Positions 20,101 to 32,398 of a stretch of DNA of 64,000 nt are shown piece after piece (the first letter of the stretch is position 1; each line of letters opens with the position of its first letter). The stretch spans positions 879,587 to 943,586 of the forward strand of contig CP096137.1 in the NCBI GenBank assembly GCA_023213235.1. The letters run 5' to 3'. The position numbers and the translations under genes are program-made. Below the pieces are notes generated by a model. That model did no database searches, was not told the origin of the DNA, and was given only the letters and a program-made list of their open reading frames with translations. This DNA comes from Elusimicrobiota bacterium (GTDB lineage Bacteria > Elusimicrobiota > Elusimicrobia > UBA1565 > UBA9628).

Positions 20101-23100
20101 CCTTCGGCCTCAAGATGCGCGTCGAAGGCGGGTTCGCCGGCGTCATCGCGGGATCGGTCACGTACTCGGGCGCGCGCCCGGGCCTGGTCGTCACGCAGCT
20201 CTACAACGCGCCCGGGGAGGGCGCCCTGCCGATCCTCACTTCGACGGCGGCCGCGGGCCCCTCCGTCTCCTACTCGTTCGCGGGCCTTCCCGACGGGCTG
20301 TTCTACATCCGGTCTTTCCGCGACTCCGACGGCAACGGCGTGCGCGACCCGGGCGAGCCCGCCGGCCAGTTCGGCGTATCGGTGACCACTCCGACGGGGG
20401 TGCTCGTCACGGGCGGCTTCGCGCTCGGCGGACCGTTCAACGTGGCGACCGCCGACCCGGCGGCCGGCGTCCTGCGCGGCGCGGCGCTGTACGAGGGCAC
20501 GGCGACCGGCGGCCTGCGCGTCGAGATCGGCCGCCAGAGCTGCGAGTCCTGCTCCTCGTTCAGCGACGTCATCGCGTCCACGATCGTGGCGGCCAACGGC
20601 CAGTACGAGTTCCCGTTCCTCGCTCCCGCGACCAACTACGTGCTGCACGCGATCGTCGACTCCAACGGCAACGGCCGCCAGGACGCGCTCGAGCCCGCGA
20701 TCTCGACGTTCCCCGTCTCGGTCTTCGTCAACGCGACCTCGACCGTGAGCTTCGTCGTGCGCGACGGCGGCGCCGGCGCCTCGGGCGCGGCGATCGTCGT
20801 CGGCACCGTGACGTACGCGGGCGTCTCGACGGGCCCGATCGTGATCGGCCTCTCTCGCGACCCCGGCTTCCGCAGCGTCGAGTACCTGCTCGTCCTGCCG
20901 ACGACCGGCTACTTCGAGCGCTCGGGCCTCGCCGGCGACGCGACGTACTACCTCGCGGGCTTCATCGACACGAACCTCAACAACAACCCCGACTCCACCC
21001 TCGGCGAGGCCTCGGGCGCGGGCTCGACGTTCTCCTACGTCGGCGCGCCGTCGCTCGACTTCCCGCCCCAGATATTCGTCGCTCCGTCCGGCCTGACGAC
21101 CGTCCAACTGACGCTCAACGATCCGCCGGACGCCTCGGTGCAGGGCACCGTGCGCTACGCGGGCTCGGTGCCGGCTTCGGCGAAGCTCATCGTGCAGACG
21201 ATGACGACCGCCTCGATGTTCTTCGTGCCGGCCGTGGAAACCGTCATCACGCGGGCGCCCGGGGTCAGCACGTACGCCTTCAGCCAGAGCTTCCTGCCCG
21301 CCGGCCAACGCTTCGTCAGCGCCTTCATCGACGCCAACCAGAACGGCCGCAGCGATCCCGGCGAGCCCTTCGGCTCGCGTTCGCCCGTGACGTTGAGCAG
21401 CGGTCCCGGCTCCTTCCCGACTTACGGAGCGGACCTCGAGATCCTCGACCCCGGCAGCCTCGGGCCCGCGCTGACGGCCGGCCGCATCCGCGGCGAGATG
21501 ATCTACCTCGGCACGCAATCGGGGCCCATGTACGTGCGCTTCTTCACGAACGAGGAACGCCTCGGCTCTCCCGTCTACACGCTGCGCGTTCCCGCGTCGG
21601 GCCTGCCGGCCGCGGGATCGGGCGAGTTTCAGTTCGACCGGCAGAATCTGCCCTTCGACACCTATTACCTCGACGCCTTCCGCGACCCGTCCGATTCCGG
21701 CGTCTACAACCCGGCGGTCCACGCGTACGGCGCCCTCAACGGCGGCGAGGCCGTCGAGGTCGCGCAGCAGCAGCCGGACCGGTCGGTGTTCGGCGGACAG
21801 ATCACCGACCCGGGCCAGGGCGGCAGCGTCGACCAGTTCACCGGCGACTTCGTTTCTCCGGGCGGCGCGCGCTACGACGGCGGCGCCACCGACATGGCGG
21901 CCGTCATCCGCATCGACTCGACGACGGCCGCCGGGCCGGAGCCCGTCGTCCTGGGCATCACGGCTCAGAACGGCGGCGTCCACGTCGTCGGCGTGCGCTA
22001 CAGCTCCGGCGGCTACGTCCTGGCCACGACGGTCGTCTCCACCGGCGAGGATCTGGCCATCGACGATTTCGCGGCGGACAGCGGCTCGGTCTTCCTGCCC
22101 GGCCGCATCGAAATCAACGGCACGAACATCGCCTCGGCCACGTTCCGGGTCTTCGACCAGGACTGGACCGAAACGAATTACGCCGAATTCCCGGGCTACC
22201 AGGGCTTCGAGGGGACGACGTTCGCCGGCGGCTATCTCTACGCGGCGTCGCGCCACGTCCCGACGAACCAGATCCGCGCGCTCAAGATCGACCCCGCGAC
22301 CCTGGTCACCGTCGCCACCGGGACGTTCTCCGGGCCCTCGTCGTCGTGCTCGTTCTGCTACAGCCGGGTCCGGGGCTCGGCCGCGAGCCCCGACGGCTCG
22401 ATCTTCATCGTCTACGCCATCGTCAATCAGCAGAATGACGGAGACCTCGGGCTGCACTTCCTGCTCAAATTCAGCGCCGGCATGACTTTGCTCGCCTCCC
22501 GCGACGTGACCGCGCTCGGCGCCGCCGGGCGCGGCCCGGGGCTCAGCATGACCGTCAACGACGCGGGCGAGCTGTACCTCGCCTTCACGCGGGACGGCAA
22601 CACCGCGGTCACGCACAAGTTCGACGTCTCGGGCGCGGTGATCACTCCCGCCGCCTCGACCACCTACGGCCCGATCAAGGTCCACTTCGACGGCGGCATC
22701 GGGAACACCAAGGTCGCTCCCGACGGCAGCGGCATCTTCCAGGTCTGGGAGAGCACGACGGGCGCGGGCGACTACATGATGCTTCGCTACGACTCGAACC
22801 TCGTCCTCAAGCAGCAGCGCTTCTTCGACGGCCACGACGGCACGCTCGAGGACACGAGCTTCAGCCTCGACGTGTACAACTCCTCGACGGTCTTCATCTC
22901 CGGCGCGGTCAACAACGGCCAGAACCTCGACTTCGGCGTCGTGCGCATGAACGGCAACACGAGCGGCTCCGGCGGCGCTCCGGGCACGCCCGTCGCGATC
23001 ACGACGTCCAACGCGGTCAACTACATCGCGGGCACGGTCGATTACGCCGGCTCGCTCGTGACGTCCGGGACGCTGCGCGTCGCGCTGATCCCGTTCGGCT

Positions 23101-26100
23101 CCGACGTGCCGATCCGCTTCGCGACCGCGACGTTCGGCGCCTCGCGCCCGTTCCTGTTCAACAACATCCCCGACGGCGAGTACGACATTCGCGCGTTCGC
23201 CGATCCGAGCGCGAACCGGACGCCCGACGAGCACGAGCCGATCGGCGCGACCTCGCTCTACGGCCTCGCCTTCGACTCCGAGACGGGCAGCCAGGACCTC
23301 GAGGAGCCCGTCCAGCTCTGCGACCGCCGGCCGGTCTCGTTCGGGACCCCGCTGACCGACTCCCTGACCGCGGCGGACTGCACGTCGCCGGACCGCATCG
23401 GCGCCCCGCGCCGCCTGTACACGTTCCGCGGCGAGCGCGGCCAGCCCGTGTCGATCCGCCTGCACGCGCTCGGCTTCTACGACTCGTACCTCGATCTTTA
23501 CGGCCCGGACGGGGACTGGCTCGAGTTCGACGACGACTCGGGCGGCGACGCCGACGCCGAGATCCTCAACTTCGTGCTGCCCGAGGACGGCGTGTACACG
23601 ATCGACGCGGGCGCCTACGCGGCCGAGACCTACGGCCTGTTCCGCCTGTCGCTGACGGGCTCCGAGGGCGCGCTCGGCGGCATCACCGGGCGCGTCGACT
23701 ACGCCGGCAGCCAGGGCGGCGACGTGATCGTCGGCCTCTTCGATTCGCCCGCCTTCTCGAGCGTCACGACGGTCGGCCGCCTCGTGCTGACGAGCACGCG
23801 TGCCTTCGAGTTCGAGCACCTCCCGGTCGGCGCGACCTACTACCTCGGCGCCTTCATCGACGCGAACTTCAACCAGGCGCCCGACGCCGGCGAGGACGCC
23901 GGGGTGTTCGGCCTGGAGGGCTCGCCGAACCCCGTCTTCCTCGCGCCCGGACAGATCGCCTCGGGCATCGAGATCTCCGTGATCCCGTCGACGACGGCCG
24001 CCGCCTCGGCGGCCTTCGTCACCGGCGCCGCGTCGTACGCGGGGACGCGCTCGGGCCAGATGATCCTCGAGTTCTGGTCGAGCAAGCAGTTCACGGGCCG
24101 CCCGATCGCCAGCCGCGTCGTCCCGACGGGCGTCGGCGCGTACGACGTCGCCGTCCCGGGCGGCGTGCCGTACTTCATGCGCGCCTTCATCGACGCCAAC
24201 GGCGACTTCGCGCTGCAGCCCGACGAGCCTCGCGGGGTCTACGCGCCGAACGCGCAGGGCGCCGAGCAGGTGTTCGCGCCGGCGGGACAGACGCTCGTCA
24301 ACATCGACGTGACGCTGCGCGACCCCGGCCTCAGCGCCAACGGCGTCTTCGTCGGCGAGGGCTCGGCCGTCGTGACCTCGACGTTCGCGGTCTCCGGCGT
24401 CCAGGACAGCGTGACGATCGTCTACACCGCGGGCGCCAACGGCCTCGCGGGCACGGGCTCGGGCACGCCGGGTCGCGTCGGCTTCACGGTGCCGCCGGGC
24501 TTCCCTTTCCCGTTCAACTCGCCCTCCGGCTCGAGCGTGACCGTCACGAGCACGGGCACGACGCTCTCCGCGCCGACCTACTCCGGCCCGTCGGCCTTCG
24601 TCGACGTGACGGGCGCGGCGGGCCTGCTCCCGGGCCAGACCGTCGTCTTCCAGTTCACGAACTTCTACGTCCCGTGCGCGGTCGGCGCGGCGACGTTCAC
24701 GGTGTCCGCGACGCAGAAGAACACGGCGTCCCCGCAGCCGCTGTTCCTCGGCTCGCCGTCGCTGGCGGTCGTCACGGGCGAGCCGACCTACGCGTCGCTC
24801 GACGAGCCCTACTTCTCCGTCAAGGAGGGGGAACTCTCCGAGGCGCGCCGCGTGCTGACCTACGACTCGTGCGGCTCGCGCGCGCCGGTCACGGCGCCGA
24901 TCACCGTCGACCTGCGCCCGAGCCTCTTCAACGGCTCGGCCTTCGTCTCCGACCCCTCCGTCGGCGTCACCACGAGCCCGGCCCTGTCGACCGACACGGC
25001 CGTTTCCCTCGATTTCGAGACCGGCCAGTCGTCGCGCACGTTCTACGTGCTCGCGGCCTCCACGGGCTTCAAGAGCCTGGAGGTCTACTCGACGATCGGC
25101 CTCGGCTCCACGTACTACTTCGGCATCGCGGCCGTGCCCTCCGACGCCCTGACGAACGTCACGGTCTCGACGGCCTCGCCCGGCGTGCAGCTGGCCAGCG
25201 CGACGATCGGCCTCGCGGCCAACGGCCAGCCGAACCTCGTCTTCGTGAACTTCGACCTCGGCGACCCGCAGCAGCCGTGGCACGTGCTGATCTCCTCTCT
25301 TCCGTTCAAGGCCGGCGAGCGGCCCACCGCGGTCTGGGAGCGCTGGGGCTTCGGCCAGCCCGGCAAGGGCGAGATCGCCTGGGACGGCCGCTTCAGCCCG
25401 TGGATCCAGGGCGGGGCGCGCGTGCCCAACGGGCTGTACTACGGCCGCGTCGAGCTCGGCTACGGCGGCGTCAAGGACGACGGGCTGCGCCTGACCGTCG
25501 CCCTGCCGCAGTTCGCGGGCCGCGCGTTCGACCCCGGCACGGTGCCCAACCCGCCGCTGTCGGGCCTGCTGCTGCGGGTGTACGGCCCGACCGGCTTCTT
25601 CACGACCGTCACCGCCGCCGACGGCTCCTACGCGCTGCCCGGCCTCGGCGCCGGCAACTACCGCCTGAGCGTCTCGCGCGCCGACTACGTCGAGGGAGCG
25701 GTCGACATGACGCTCAACGGCTCCGGGTCGGCGACCTCCTTCATCCCGCGCACGGCGGGCATCCTGGTCTCCTCGAACGCGGCCGGGGGACTCGACCTCT
25801 ACGTCAGCCGCGCCCCGCGCCTGATCGTCGTGCCCTCGATCGGCACCAACACGGCGGTCTCGGACCAGTGGGGCGGCCTGCAGGTGCGCCCCTCGACGTC
25901 CTCGACGGGCCTGCAGGCGACGTTCTACGGGCCCATGCGCCTGAAGGGCGGGACGACGACCTTCGACGACGGCGGCCAGTGGGACCCCTCGACCCAGCAG
26001 TTCGTCGCGCGCACGCTGCTCGGCTTCAACGTCCCCGTGGGCACGTACACGATCGTCGCCGACCTCGCGGGCTACTCGCGCTCGACGGCGGCCGTCTATG

Positions 26101-29100
26101 TCGGCGCCGAGGGCGCCCGCGTCGACCTCGAGCCCTTCGTGCCCAAGGCGTCGATCACCGGAGAGGTCGGCCTCGCCTCGCCGGCGCCCGCGACCGGCCT
26201 CTCGGTCGGCGTCGCCGCGATCCCGCTGTCGACCGCGGCCGGGACGGGCGTCTCGGCGGGCGCCTTCGTCAACGGCGGCTCCACCTACGCCGTGTTCTCT
26301 CTGACCGGCGTCGAGCCCGGCGGCTACCTGCTGCGCGCCAACACGCAGGGCCTGAGCGCCGCCACGACGGGACCGTTCGTCGTCGTCGGCACGAACAGCA
26401 TCTCCGGCGTCGACTTCCCGAACTTCGGGGCCGGCGCCTCCATCACGGGGACGATCACGGCCGTCGGCGCGGCCAACGGGACCAAGCTCTTCATCAACGC
26501 CTGGTCGCCCGGCTCCTTCAACTTCGGCTCGACCGTCGTCTACACGGCGGGCGGCGCGGCCGCCTACGCGTTGAACGGCCTCGACGCGGGCGCGACCTAC
26601 CAGCTCTACGCGAACATCGACTCCCAGAACGGCGACTACGACCTGACCGTCCCGTCGGGCGGCTTCCCGATCAAGGTCTTGCCGCCCGCCGTTCAGAACT
26701 TCACGCTCACGCCCGCCTCCGGCGTCGTCTCCGGCACGATCCTGCTGCGCGCCGGCGCGACCGACTTCACGAACGTGACGCTGACCGGCGTGACGATCGC
26801 CTCGCTGAAGCCCGGCGAGGTCGGCCGCACCTTCGTCGAAGTCTCCACCTCCCTTCCGAACTTCCTGTGCGCCGACGGCTCCTCGGGCGCGACCGGCTAC
26901 TGCCCCGCGGGGATCACGTCGGCGACCTTCCGCGTCCAGGGCGTCAATACCGAGACCATCGACATCCGCTTCCTCCACTCCACGACCGGCCAGTCCTCGC
27001 GCCAGAGGCTCTCGGTCGTCAACGGCTCGACGTCGACGCTCGTCGCGGACCTGCGCGCCTCCACGTTCTCGATCTCGGGCTCCATCCTCAACCAGGTCAC
27101 GGACGCCTACTTCAACACGAACGCGAAAATCTTCGCGAACGCGCCGTTCATCGCGCCGCAGGGGTACCCCGGGAACATCTCCTCGACGACGGCCCGCGTC
27201 GTCGCCACGCGCCAGGACATCGACGCGTTCGGCGTGGCGATCTCGACGATCTTCGACCCCGTCAACTCGCGCGTCGGCTTCCTCGACGCCTCCGGCGCTT
27301 TCACGATCCCGAACTGCCCGAACGGCGCCTACGTCGTGCGCACGGTCGACCTGCGCTCGTGCGCGACGTGCACGGTCGTCGTCCCCGCGGTCGGGCGCTC
27401 GGTGCTCGTCTCCGGCGCCTCGGTGTCGAGCGTCACGCTGACGATCTCCAACGGCTACACGGTCTCCGGCGCGATCACGCTGGCCGACGGGCTGCAGGAC
27501 GCGCGCATCTTCGACGTCAGCGTGTTCAACCGCCGCCAGGAGCTCGTGCGCTCCACGCAGGTCTACCTCGGCGACACGACGCTCGGCTCGGTCGCGGGCT
27601 CGGTCGACTACGCGTTCCCGAACCTGCCCGCCGGCGAGTTCTACACGCTCGTGGTGCGCGGCGCTCTGTTCCCCGTCAAGTACGTCGGCCGCCCGCTCAA
27701 GTTCCCGGACCCCGCGCTCTCGCCGTCGGGCCTGCAGTCGAATCTGACGCGCCAGGACGTCCTCATGCAGCGCGCCGCCTACGCGACGGGCCGCCTGCGC
27801 GACGGCGGCACCGGCGAGCTCATCGGCGCGGCGAACGCGACGCTCCTCGCGCCGAACTTCGCGATCACGGCGACGGCGAACCCGTGGACCGAGGGCGGCT
27901 TCGTCGCCGCCGCTTCCTCCGTCTCCGCCCGCCCGATCGAGGCCGACGGCCTCTTCCGCGTCGGCCCGCTCCTGCCCAACGTCTCCTACGACCTGCGCCT
28001 GGCTCAGGCGACGTGGGACCCCAACTTCCTCGCAAATGGGAGCCAGAACTTCGCCCCTGTCACGATCGGCGGCGTCAAGCTCACGCCCGGCGAGATCCGC
28101 GACCTCGGCGTCGTCTCGCTCGGCCAGGGCCTCTCGGTCACCGGCTCCGTCAAGTCGACGACGACGGGCCTCGGCCTCGGCAACGTCAAGGTCCTCGCCA
28201 AGCCCTCCTACGGCGGCGACGACCTCGTCGTCCAGACCTTCACGAACCAGCAGGGCCTCTACACCCTCTGGGTCTCCACGCTCGTCTCCAACCAGTTCAC
28301 TTTGACCGCCGCGCCCCGCGGCGGCAACCAGGCCAGCGACGGCAAGTACTACGGCCAGGTGACCCTCTCGAACGTCAACCTGCAGACCCAGACCTCGGTC
28401 CAGTTCCTGCTCTCGCCGCTCACCGTCGCCGTCACCGGCCTCATCGGCGCGCCCACCGGCGAGCGCTTCAGCTACCCGTTCGGCGACAAGCGCGGCTTCC
28501 CCGCGGTCGCGATCAACCTCCAGCCCGTGGGCGTCGTCCCCGACAACCCGCTCGGCGACATCGAGGAGATCACCGACCAGCTCGGGCGCTTCACCATCCC
28601 CGGGCTCTCCACCGGCCTCTACACCTTCCATGCCACCTCGCTCGGCTTCGCGACCTACAACGCCACGGTCTCCGTGCTCGGCTCCTCCTTCTCCATCTTC
28701 ACCGGCTCCAACACGCCGGCGACCCTCCTGCTCACGCGCGGCGCGACCGCGACGGGCCGCATCCTCAAGTCCGACGGCTCCTCGCCCAACTCCTCCGAGG
28801 TCGTCGGCGTCGCCGCCGCCAATTTCGGCGCCGGCGAGTTCGTCGTCGGCTCCGTCGAGGTCGACCCCGTCGCCAAGACCGTCAACGCCTACACGATCTC
28901 CGGCTTCAAGCCGGGCATCTCCTACAACATCGTCCTGCTCTCCGGCTCCAACGGCAAGGAGGTCTCCTTCCCGCCCGAGGGCGCGGGCGTCCTCTTCACC
29001 TCGGCCGAGTCCTCGACCACGAAGACGGTCAACCTCACGTACCGCCCCGCCGCCCTCGACTGCCTCGGCACCGCCAAGGCGCTCGACGCCGCGCGCACGC

Positions 29101-30431
29101 AGTTCGCGGTCCAGGTCGACTGCCTCAAGCCGCTCCGCCAGGAAACGGCGCTCGACGACGACCTCTCCACGATCCTCACCGCCTCCACCTTCACGGCCGC
29201 CGGCGGCGCGCTGGCCGCCCCGAACGGCGCCGGCGTCCTGTCCTCGCGCCTCCTCTCCACCGACCGCCGCCGCCTCACCGCGACGTACACGCTCGCCGCC
29301 CTCGAGTCCCGCTTCTCCATGCGCGTGCGCGCCTCCGCCTCCGAGGTCGACCCCCGCACGGGCGACAACTTCGCCATCGACAAGGTCTTCGACTTCTACG
29401 CCGGCCTCGACGCCCACGCCGACGGCCGCGCGACCAACATCGACGGCGGCGCCGTCTCCATGCGCCCGTCGGCCCAGGACGAGGCCCTCGGCCTCGACGA
29501 GCGCTCGCGCATCGACCTGCCGCCGGGCGCCTTCGGCGAGGGCTCCGACTCGCTGCCCGACTCCTCCGTCGTCGCCCAGCCGACGACCACCGTCAACGTC
29601 TCCATGTCCAAGGGCCGCGACCAGACCCTCGCGCGCGCCCTCTCCATCGCCACTCTCGGCTACGCGCCGGCCGCCCTGCAGGTCCCCGACGTCCCGTCCG
29701 CCTACCCCGCCGAGATGTGGGCCGCGATGTCGCAGTACCGCACCTCCGCCTCCACGACCCAGGTCGGCGGCGCCAACCCGATCTCCGCCTTCTACTCCAT
29801 CTTCCTGCCCGCCGGCATCCGCCACCAGCTCAAGAAGCGCGCCGACCTCACGCTCTCCTACAACCTCGCCGCCTCCACGGCCACCACCGAGAACAACATC
29901 CAGGTCTGGTTCTACAACGCCGTCCTCGGCCGCTTCGTCCTCGAAAACGTCAACCGCCGCGTCGACACCGTCAACAAGACCATCACGGTCTCCGTCGACC
30001 ACTTCTCCACCTTCGTCGTGCTCGACTCGACGCCGGTCGCGACCTCCGACGTCACCTTCGGCGGCCAGGACATCGCCGTCGCCAACTTCCCGAACCCGGC
30101 CGACTGCATCACGCATTCCAACATCGCCCGCAACGCGACCCTCTTCGGCGCGGGCGGCGTCCACGCGCCCTTCGTCGGCACGATGATCCGCACCTCGATC
30201 CCCGAGGCGCAGTCCGCTCCCTACAAGATCAACATCTACAACGTCGTCGGCGAGAAGGTCCGCACGATCGAGCAGGGCGACCTGCCCGGCGCCAAGACCT
30301 ACTACACGCCCTGGGACTGCCGCAACGACAACGGCCAGACCATCTCCTCCGGCATCTACATCGGCGAGGCCGTCCACGGCGGCAAGCGCAAGTTCTTCAA
30401 GATCGCGATCATCAAGGGGAGCGGCCTGTGA
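14110..30431 (+). CDS. Giant multidomain secreted surface protein A (about 5,441 aa after joining frames)
   Basis: Start GTG 14110, then a signal sequence ending near VLPSTAVA. Four single-base losses break the frame: C run 14946-14949, G run 16569-16574, G run 18711-18713 and G run 19410-19414; from there one frame runs to 30431. N-terminal half: two LecA (PA-IL)-like stretches (about 14720-15020 and 17010-17350), right-handed-repeat-like sequence, and fibronectin-III-like domains (about 18300-19420). Middle: repeated modules ending in acidic loops such as DVNGNGVQD and DANQNGRSDPGEP, two pre-peptidase-C-like domains (about 19770-20115, 23310-23660) and a propeller-like stretch (21900-22960). 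C-terminal half: carboxypeptidase-regulatory-like repeats. The end has the NFPNP motif (about 30085) and a FlgD-Ig-like fold closing in KFFKIAIIK. Probably an exported adhesin; ligand unknown. Confidence 0.8.
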
Positions 30432-31402
30432 GGAAGCTCATCGCGTCCGCCTTCATCGCGCTCCTGCTCCTGGCGGGAAGGGCCTCCGCGGGCACCGCGT
30501 CCGCCGCCGGCACGTCGGGGGCGCCGTTCCTCAAGCTCGGCGCCGGCGCGCGCGCGGCCGCGATGGCCGACACCTTCACCGCCGTCGCCGACGACGCCTT
30601 CGCCGCCTACTACAACCCCGCGGGCCTTGCCCGCCAGGAGAAAAAGCAGTTCGGCGGCTCGCACTCGGCGCTCTTTCAGGGCGTCAGCTATCAGTCCCTC
30701 GTCTTCGCCGTTCCCTTCGGCAAGGCCGAGGGCCGGGAGCGCATCGAGACCGAGTCGAACCGCCATGCGCTGGCGCTCTCCATCTACTACCTCGGGGTCG
30801 GCGAGGTCGAGCGCCGCACGGGCGACTCCACCTTGCCCGTCGGCACGTTCGACGCGGCCGACTCCGCGTACGCGCTGTCCTATTCCCACGCGCCCAACGA
30901 CCGGCTCTCCCTCGGCGTCACCGGCAAGTACATCACGCAGACGATCGACACCTACCGGGGCTCCGCCATGGCCGCCGACCTCGGCGTCATGTACCGCGCG
31001 AACCCGCACAACGAAAAGCCCCTGAACATCGCCCTCGCCGTCCGCCACATCGGCAAGCGCATCGGCTTCACGGCCGCCCAGACCGACCCGCTCCCGACCA
31101 CCCTCATCGCGGGCGCCTCCTACGCCCCTTCCAAGGCCTTCACTGTGGCCGCGGACCTCGGCAAGGCCCGCGACGCCTCCGCCTACGGCTCCCTCGGCCT
31201 CGAGGGCCGCAAGAGCCTCTCCGAGGGCGTGGGAGGGGCCTTCCGCTTCGGCTACACCTCCGCGCGCCGCGACAACGGCGGCCTGGCCGGCGTCACGGCC
31301 GGCGGCGGGCTTCAGTTCCAGAAGGCGGCCTTCGACTTCGCGTGGATCCCCTTCGGCACCCTGGGAGACGCGTTCCGGTTCTCCCTGCTGGTCAAGTTCT
31401 AG
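30428..31402 (+). CDS. PorV/UPF0164-like outer-membrane protein (cassette A)
   Basis: A 324-residue barrel. GTG 30428 overlaps the stop of the giant gene (GTGA), so the two are translationally coupled. Signal peptide: RKLIASAFIALLLLAGRASA. The mature start GAPFLKLGAGARAAAMADTF then AFAAYYNPAGLA is the diagnostic N-terminus of the PorV/PorQ/UPF0164 group, which belongs to the FadL-like barrels. The end reads DAFRFSLLVKF, a barrel-type terminal strand. In type IX secretion PorV is the shuttle that binds the C-terminal signal of cargo at the outer membrane. Coupling to a gene with a sorting-like C-terminus fits such a role, but it is inferred. Confidence 0.85.
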   Translation: MRKLIASAFIALLLLAGRASAGTASAAGTSGAPFLKLGAGARAAAMADTFTAVADDAFAAYYNPAGLARQEKKQFGGSHSALFQGVSYQSLVFAVPFGKAEGRERIETESNRHALALSIYYLGVGEVERRTGDSTLPVGTFDAADSAYALSYSHAPNDRLSLGVTGKYITQTIDTYRGSAMAADLGVMYRANPHNEKPLNIALAVRHIGKRIGFTAAQTDPLPTTLIAGASYAPSKAFTVAADLGKARDASAYGSLGLEGRKSLSEGVGGAFRFGYTSARRDNGGLAGVTAGGGLQFQKAAFDFAWIPFGTLGDAFRFSLLVKF

Positions 31403-31415
31403 TGCCCCCGCGCCG

Positions 31416-32302
31416 ATGAAGTGGGAACTCCTCAAGCGCCTCCGCTGGCGCAGCGGCAAGTCGCTCCTCCCTCTGTGCGCCGGCAGCGGCCTGGCGCGCG
31501 TCCCCGGCGGCTTCTGGGTGATCGCCGACGACATGAACCACGTCGTGCACGTTCCCGACGGCGCGGGTCCCGGGCGGGGGCGGAGATTGTTCCCGGGCGT
31601 CCTTCCTTCCGACGCCGCTTCGCGTAAGCGCGTGAAGAAAGACCTCGAATCCTTGATCGACCTGGGCGCAGGGAAGCTCGTCGCGTTCCCGTCGGGCTCG
31701 AAGGACCGGCGCTGCCGGGGCTCCTTGATCACCTTGTCGTCGAGCGGCGCGTTCAAGAAGGCCGTCGAGATCAATTTCAGGTCGCTCATGACGATCCTGG
31801 GCGACGTCGTTCCGGATCTCAACATCGAGGGCGGCTTCGTGCGCGGCAAGCGGCTGATCCTGCTTCAGCGCGGCAACGGGCGCGCGGGATTCAGCGGCGT
31901 CGTGAAGATGCGGCTGTCGGCATTCCTGCGCGGCATGAAGAAGGGCTCCTGGAAAGAGTCCGGGCTGGGACTGAAGATAAAGCGCGTTCGCCTCGGGTCA
32001 TGGGGCAAGGTGCCGCTGACGTTCACCGACGGGTTCTTTCTCGACGGACGGGCGTACTTTTCGGCGGCGGCCGAAGCGGGGAAGGACACGTATCTCGACG
32101 GCAAGGTGTCGGGGTCGGTCATCGGATCCATGAAGAAGGGCGGGAAGCCGACCGTGTTGGCGAAGCTCGCGGGGAGAAGATCGAGGGGCTCGCGCCGGGA
32201 CGCGTGAAGGACGGGCTGCTCGAGGTGTTCGCGGTGACGGATGCGGATGATCCGGGAAGGGCGTCGCGGCTGCTTCGTGCTTGGATCGGCCGGCCGAAGT
32301 AG
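31416..32302 (+). CDS. Propeller-like protein resembling DUF6929 (frame broken near the 3' end)
   Basis: About 295 residues when one base is restored in the GGGG at 32171-32174, which joins AKLAG to EKIEGLAPGRVKDGLLEVF and ends at 32302. No signal peptide is visible. The opening SLLPLCAGSGLARVPGGFWV then IADDMNHVVHV resembles DUF6929/phytase-esterase-like proteins, which are predicted beta-propellers; later segments (LITLSSSGAFKKAVEINF, FLDGRAYFSAAAEAGKDTY) fit successive blades. It starts 14 bases after the PorV-like stop and may be the last gene of the cassette A transcript. The family call is tentative and substrate unknown. Confidence 0.55.
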
Positions 32303-32305
32303 GCG

Positions 32306-32352
32306 GGTGCCGAGGGCGCGCGCCGCAGAGCGTGGCGTTAGCCCTTGGCACC
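32306..32352. repeat. Imperfect 12-bp inverted repeat
   Basis: GGTGCCGAGGGC (32306-32317) pairs with GCCCTTGGCACC (32341-32352), 11 Watson-Crick pairs and one G-U, around a 23-base loop. It lies just after the DUF6929-like stop and before the toxin-antitoxin promoter. No T run follows, so a terminator role is uncertain. Confidence 0.4.
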
Positions 32353-32362
32353 GCGGACACCC

Positions 32363-32392
32363 CTGGCAGGAATGTACAGTATCCTGTACACT
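32363..32392 (+). promoter_or_regulatory. Toxin-antitoxin promoter with palindromic operator
   Basis: CTGGCA (32363-32368), 18-base spacer and TACACT (32387-32392). Within it TGTACAG (32373-32379) and CTGTACA (32384-32390) form a perfect inverted repeat with a 4-base centre that overlaps the -10. This is what is expected for autorepression by the antitoxin. The -10 ends 6 bases before ATG 32399. Confidence 0.7.
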
Positions 32393-32398
32393 GTCGGT

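Noticed and set aside
19600..24300. CRISPR-like or tandem DNA repeats
   Set aside because: The repetition is at protein level (acidic loop modules about 100 residues apart); the DNA between copies is not identical and there are no short regular spacers.
19932..30377. A 3,481-codon open frame on the minus strand opposite giant A (and similar long antisense frames opposite dnaK, rpoD and giant B)
   Set aside because: In GC-rich genes with G/C third positions the antisense frame rarely meets stops. The product is low-complexity Arg/Ala/Asp/Val sequence with no domains, signal peptide or ribosome site, while the plus strand shows clear domains.
24674..30430. A second long plus-strand frame within giant A that is open into the PorV-like gene
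   Set aside because: Only its last part, from GTG 30428, encodes a recognisable protein; upstream it is Arg/Pro-rich shadow sequence of the giant reading frame.
32306..32398. Integron attC site or mobile-element end before the toxin-antitoxin genes
   Set aside because: The hairpin is imperfect and the GTTAGCC stretch does not fit the GTTRRRY core; no integrase, transposase or target duplication is visible.
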